From the NCBI GenBank assembly GCA_040387835.1, contig JAZKCZ010000002.1, forward strand, positions 42,700 to 106,699: 64,000 nt of DNA, written 5' to 3'. The translations under genes were made by a program, and so were the position numbers. Under the pieces are notes generated by a model. It was given only the letters and a program-made list of their open reading frames with translations. It had not been told where the DNA came from and did no database searches. Positions 60,955 through 64,000 of the stretch are shown in pieces. The stretch comes from Myxococcota bacterium (GTDB lineage: Bacteria; Myxococcota; UBA727; JABDBI01). The number at the start of each line of letters is the position of its first letter. The first letter of the stretch is position 1.

Positions 60955-61950
60955 TTGATTTTTGAGCCCAGAGCCGCTTTGGAAGTGATCGAGTTCTTTC
61001 AAAGCGGATTCTTCAGACAACGTGAGCGTGATTTCTGCCTCAGCGAGCGCGGGAAAATAGAAATCGCGCTGCGCCAATGCCGTCAAGTGTCTAGACCACA
61101 AGCTTTTGCTCAACATTATCTGGAGTGAATGCGGCGGCATGGTCGATATGCCTTCGTGAAATCCTATCAAACCACCCACTAAAGGCGCCAAAATATCGCT
61201 GGTGCTGCCATTTTCCAACACAACATTTAACTTAAGTTCTGCCGGGGCGACCTGGCAGCTTAAAGCCAAGGCATAAATTACGATTTGCTCAGGGCTATCT
61301 CGCCCGTCAAAGCCTGCCGGAAACTGCAAATCAACAGGATCCACAGCGCCTTTTCCAACAGCCACATGGTGCCTAAGCGCTTGATGTGCTGTCCAAATAG
61401 CTTGCGGCGTATCTGCTTCCTTGCGCTCGAACAACCTATGCAGGACGCGATCGGCAAGCAATTCACCTTGTTGCAGCTGGCCTTCAAGCGGCAGTTTTGC
61501 ATCCATTAATAAAGCCCGCAGTGCACCGACTAGCAGCGCCACAGAAGAGATGACTCGTGGATGCCAATGGGTCACATGTGTCCAGTCAATCAGCTTTTCA
61601 ACCAAGCTGGATTCATCTTTGGATAAGAAAGCAAGTGGTGTCATGCAAGGCAAGATATCGCCTAGCAACCGATGTGAAGGCCGCGCATTTGAAGCTTCAA
61701 GCAATGTACCAGCCAAAGCGCTGGCATCACCTCTCAGCGCCATACCGTGACGCGGCGTGGCCAGCACTTGCAGCTTGGTCGAGAGATCCCCTGGTTCAAA
61801 TACTGCTTGAAAAACGGATAAAAACCAAGTGCCACTGGCAGAATGCAGCAAAAAGGGCGGCTTTCGAAAACGATGCATCCGGTGTAGCCCGTCGCCAAGC
61901 GCCGTTCCCCACACCAACCCTTCCAATGCTTTTAGATTCGCAACGATCAT
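60904..61950 (-). CDS. ADP-ribosylglycohydrolase-like protein, degenerate metal site
   Basis: A 348-residue helical protein resembling DraG-type ADP-ribosylglycohydrolases, which remove ADP-ribose from proteins using two Mg ions. Similar parts are LEGLVWGTALGDGLHR (start of the fold), RVISSVALLVGALRALL and a late GSTSDILAPLVGGLIGFHEG. In active relatives the last reads GDTDT..A..aGal.Ga..G, so most metal-binding aspartates are replaced here and catalysis is doubtful. The ATG at 61950 overlaps the mpl stop (ATGA), so it is coupled to mpl. The assignment is by motif pattern and the protein may be an inactive relative. Confidence 0.55.
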   Translation of the reverse strand: MIVANLKALEGLVWGTALGDGLHRMHRFRKPPFLLHSASGTWFLSVFQAVFEPGDLSTKLQVLATPRHGMALRGDASALAGTLLEASNARPSHRLLGDILPCMTPLAFLSKDESSLVEKLIDWTHVTHWHPRVISSVALLVGALRALLMDAKLPLEGQLQQGELLADRVLHRLFERKEADTPQAIWTAHQALRHHVAVGKGAVDPVDLQFPAGFDGRDSPEQIVIYALALSCQVAPAELKLNVVLENGSTSDILAPLVGGLIGFHEGISTMPPHSLQIMLSKSLWSRHLTALAQRDFYFPALAEAEITLTLSEESALKELDHFQSGSGLKNQLALFEDKIIKRESAGA

Positions 61951-63287
61951 AGCACTTCCAAAATTTTCCGATGAATGCCACCGAATGCCCCATTGGACAT
62001 ACATAGCAGTACCGCATTTGCTGGTACTTCAGCACGCACCAACTCAATCATCTTATCGTAAGAGTCGCAAGCGGTTGCTTTGAGGCCGACATCCAAAGCA
62101 AGCTTAGGCACATCCATCATAATGCCTGGCTCAAGATGGCGCCCAGGCGGTGCAAGCAGCACCCGATCTGCGGCATCAAAACTGGCGGCGTAGGCATTTT
62201 GAAAGACTTTTCGACAGCTACTGGCTGAGCGTGGCTCAAACAATGCCCAAAGCGGCCTGCCTGGGTAGCGTTTTTTCGCGCCTTCCAAAGTTGTTTTAAC
62301 AGCTGTAGGGTGGTGCGCGAAATCATCAATCACCAAAATGCCATTTTTCAAGCCGACTTCTTCCATTCGCCGCTTCACACCTTGAAAGCTAGAAAAGCCA
62401 CCTTGTATCTCTTCGTGCGTCAAACCCATCGATTGAAGAATCAGGTAGCAACCGAAGGCATTTTGAGCGTTATGCCGTCCAGCCAACGGGATGCTCACGC
62501 GGGCGGCGTTCACTTCAAACTCAAGGCCTTTGGAAGACTCAACAAGCATCGCCGGCTCACCGTATTCAATCAGCTTGGCCTTCAGCTCGCTCTTTTCTAG
62601 CGCACGCTTTAAATCTGGAAAGAGATTGTTGAGCACAATCACGCCATCTCCTGGCACCAATGAAATCAACTGAGCAAAGCGCTCAATAATTTCATCTACA
62701 GACTTATAAATGTCGGCATGGTCGTATTCTAGTGAACTGCACAGCAAATAAAACGGCTTATAGTGAAGAAATTTCGGTCCCTTATCAAAGAACGCCGTGT
62801 CGTATTCGTCCCCCTCAATCACGAAGGGCTCGCCCGCACCAACATGGAAACTTTCCGTGAAATTCTGAGCGATGCCTCCGATTAAAAAGCTTGGATCACG
62901 ACCTGTGTGGGTGAGCGTGTGGGCCAAAATCGCGCTGATAGTGGTTTTTCCATGTGTTCCAGCTGCGACCACCGACTTTTTATCACTTAAAAATAATGAG
63001 TTTAAAGCTTGGGGAAAGGAAGTCGTCTTCAGTCCTAAACGCAAAACTTCCAGCACTTCGATATGATCTTTGGAAACAATATTTCCAACCACCACCAAAT
63101 CGCTGTCCGCCTCTATGTTACTCGCTGCATACGGTGTCTTAACGCGTATACCCCATTCAGAAAGCTTATCTTTCATGGGTGGATAGGTCGCGGCATCGGA
63201 GCCAACCACTTCATGACCCGCTTGCTTTAACAATCCCGCAAAAGCACCCATGGCCGTGCCAGCAATCCCAATGAGGTAAATCTTCAT
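61947..63287 (-). CDS. mpl: UDP-N-acetylmuramate:L-alanyl-gamma-D-glutamyl-meso-diaminopimelate ligase
   Basis: Recycling ligase that attaches the salvaged murein tripeptide to UDP-MurNAc in diaminopimelate-type Gram-negatives. It is a Mur-ligase fold of 446 residues. The N-terminal Rossmann segment is YLIGIAGTAMGAFAGLLKQAG. The ATP loop is AAGTHGKTTISAILAH. EGDEYDTAFFDKGPKFLHY is the segment that distinguishes Mpl from MurC. Then come LEYDHADIYKS and C-terminal VIDDFAHHPTAVKTTLEG. The start MKIYLIG is usual. It is divergent from the YihY-type gene, 65 bp apart, and coupled to the ADP-ribosylglycohydrolase-like gene. Confidence 0.93.
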   Translation of the reverse strand: MKIYLIGIAGTAMGAFAGLLKQAGHEVVGSDAATYPPMKDKLSEWGIRVKTPYAASNIEADSDLVVVGNIVSKDHIEVLEVLRLGLKTTSFPQALNSLFLSDKKSVVAAGTHGKTTISAILAHTLTHTGRDPSFLIGGIAQNFTESFHVGAGEPFVIEGDEYDTAFFDKGPKFLHYKPFYLLCSSLEYDHADIYKSVDEIIERFAQLISLVPGDGVIVLNNLFPDLKRALEKSELKAKLIEYGEPAMLVESSKGLEFEVNAARVSIPLAGRHNAQNAFGCYLILQSMGLTHEEIQGGFSSFQGVKRRMEEVGLKNGILVIDDFAHHPTAVKTTLEGAKKRYPGRPLWALFEPRSASSCRKVFQNAYAASFDAADRVLLAPPGRHLEPGIMMDVPKLALDVGLKATACDSYDKMIELVRAEVPANAVLLCMSNGAFGGIHRKILEVL

Positions 63288-63352
63288 ACATCTAAATCTT
63301 ATGCCAAAACTTCCAGCGCGCCAAGTCTGTTTTATATGATAATATGCGTCTA

Positions 63353-64000
63353 ATGAGACTCTGGTTCACACGGCAATATCGTTTTTGGAAATCCGCCACC
63401 ACCCATTTTTTAGATCAAAATGGATTCACCTCGGCAAGCGCGCTCGCCTATCAGACTTTGTTTTCAATTGTACCTCTGCTGGTGGCTGGACTCGCTCTCA
63501 GCACGCTCTTTCCTTTTTTTGAACAATCGACCAAAGACTTCGAAGCCTACCTGGTAAAACACATGGTGGCCTACTCTACCTCCGAAATTAAAGAATACAT
63601 AGAAACCTTTAGCAAAAACGCGGCTGGCCTTTCAGCGGGCAGCATAGTCTTTCTGATTATCTCCGCGGTGATGATGATAGCCACCATCGAAAATGCATTC
63701 AGCGCCATCTGGGGGGCAAAGCCAAGACCGTGGGATATACGCTCATTTGTTACTTACGCGGCTGTGCTGTTAATCCTGCCGATTCTGGCAGGCATTGCAT
63801 TGGCGGCTTTGGCCAATTCGCTTCTTAGTTGGCTACCTTTCGCTGACATGATGTCCATTCTATCAACTTGGATTGGGCTGACTTTGATCTATCGCTTCCT
63901 GCCCAATTGCGTCGTCTTTTGGAAAGACGCTGCCAAAGGAGCGCTGCTAGCCACAATCCTATTCGAATCGGCAAAGCATTTATTCGGCTTATACATTCAG
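63353..64000 (+). CDS. YihY/BrkB-family membrane protein (runs off the window)
   Basis: The first 216 codons of a polytopic inner-membrane protein: MRLWFTRQYRFWKSATTHF, then GFTSASALAYQTLFSIVPLL, the hallmark segment of the YihY/BrkB family (once called ribonuclease BN, now thought to be a transporter-like protein). Later helices include SAGSIVFLIISAVMMIATIE with the family's AFSAIWGAKPRPW segment, and FLPNCVVFWKDAAKGALLAT. An ATG 9 bases upstream (63344) is in frame. No Shine-Dalgarno is visible, and a TATGATAATATG stretch at the start could be a -10 element, so a short leader is possible. The 3' part lies outside the window. Confidence 0.88.
   Translation, partial: MRLWFTRQYRFWKSATTHFLDQNGFTSASALAYQTLFSIVPLLVAGLALSTLFPFFEQSTKDFEAYLVKHMVAYSTSEIKEYIETFSKNAAGLSAGSIVFLIISAVMMIATIENAFSAIWGAKPRPWDIRSFVTYAAVLLILPILAGIALAALANSLLSWLPFADMMSILSTWIGLTLIYRFLPNCVVFWKDAAKGALLATILFESAKHLFGLYIQ

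Noticed and set aside
1..64000. CRISPR arrays, prophage, transposases or rRNA genes
   Set aside because: No regularly spaced repeats, phage structural genes, transposase motifs or conserved rRNA segments were seen on reading the window.

Overview
The window reads as a chromosomal segment of a Gram-negative (diderm) bacterium. Diderm markers are a Tol system (TolR, TolA-like, TolB), a chaperone/usher fimbrial operon, lipoproteins with lipoboxes, and peptidoglycan enzymes (Ddl, Mpl). It probably respires with menaquinone (MenF, MenG, MenE). Base composition is moderate by eye (not computed). The gene set (yqeY-dnaG-rpoD, TldD/TldE, HAD-type 5'-nucleotidase, PHP-type phosphatase, spore-coat-U fimbriae, abundant exported multidomain proteins) would suit a former deltaproteobacterium such as Bdellovibrionota or Myxococcota, but the taxonomy is only an inference. 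Genes are tightly packed, with many 1-4 bp start/stop overlaps. No gene-free gap exceeds 300 bases. I saw no rRNA, CRISPR array, prophage or insertion sequence.

Layout. 1-14.1 kb: housekeeping and repair genes. These are the start of serS, an ABC-F ATPase carrying an in-frame repeat element, clpS, tldD/tldE, a two-component pair, a metallo-beta-lactamase-fold exonuclease coupled to an XPD/DinG-like helicase, an SRPBCC protein, an antiporter-like protein and a photolyase. 14.1-19.3 kb: a minus-strand fimbrial operon (chaperone, usher, two-domain tip-like subunit) that runs on into signal peptidase I, photolyase and the antiporter. 19.4-26.6 kb: accessory genes. They include a GT-C-like membrane protein, a secreted protein with a paralogue 20 kb away, an 804-residue chimeric surface protein, a mini-cluster with a GRDP-like protein and a 26-residue peptide, and a winged-helix regulator.

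26.8-40.8 kb is the most unusual part. It is a seven-gene minus-strand unit with gaps or overlaps of 18 bp or less. In order of transcription it encodes a 1314-residue exported Sel1/beta-sandwich-like protein, two paralogous AIG1-like GTPases with N-terminal signal peptides, a 1685-residue Sec-exported VCBS/RHS protein with a variable C-terminal toxin-like tail, a cytosolic repeat protein placed like an immunity protein, a small Cys-rich lipoprotein, and a lipoprotein with a eukaryotic-like kinase domain. Just beyond it (41.7-45.1 kb) lie two paralogous MutS-type ATPases that also begin with export signals. NTP-dependent domains carrying export signals are unexpected. They suggest either action in a host or prey cell, or an undescribed envelope-associated NTPase machine.

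45.1-51.2 kb is a seven-gene plus-strand operon (tolR-tolA-tolB-menG-menF-5'-nucleotidase-PHP phosphatase). 51.2-64 kb holds further housekeeping genes: menE, tRNA-Leu(UAA), bcp, nadK, a flavin reductase, ddl, the macromolecular-synthesis group yqeY-dnaG-rpoD, doxX, mpl coupled to an ADP-ribosylglycohydrolase-like gene, and the start of a YihY/BrkB membrane protein.
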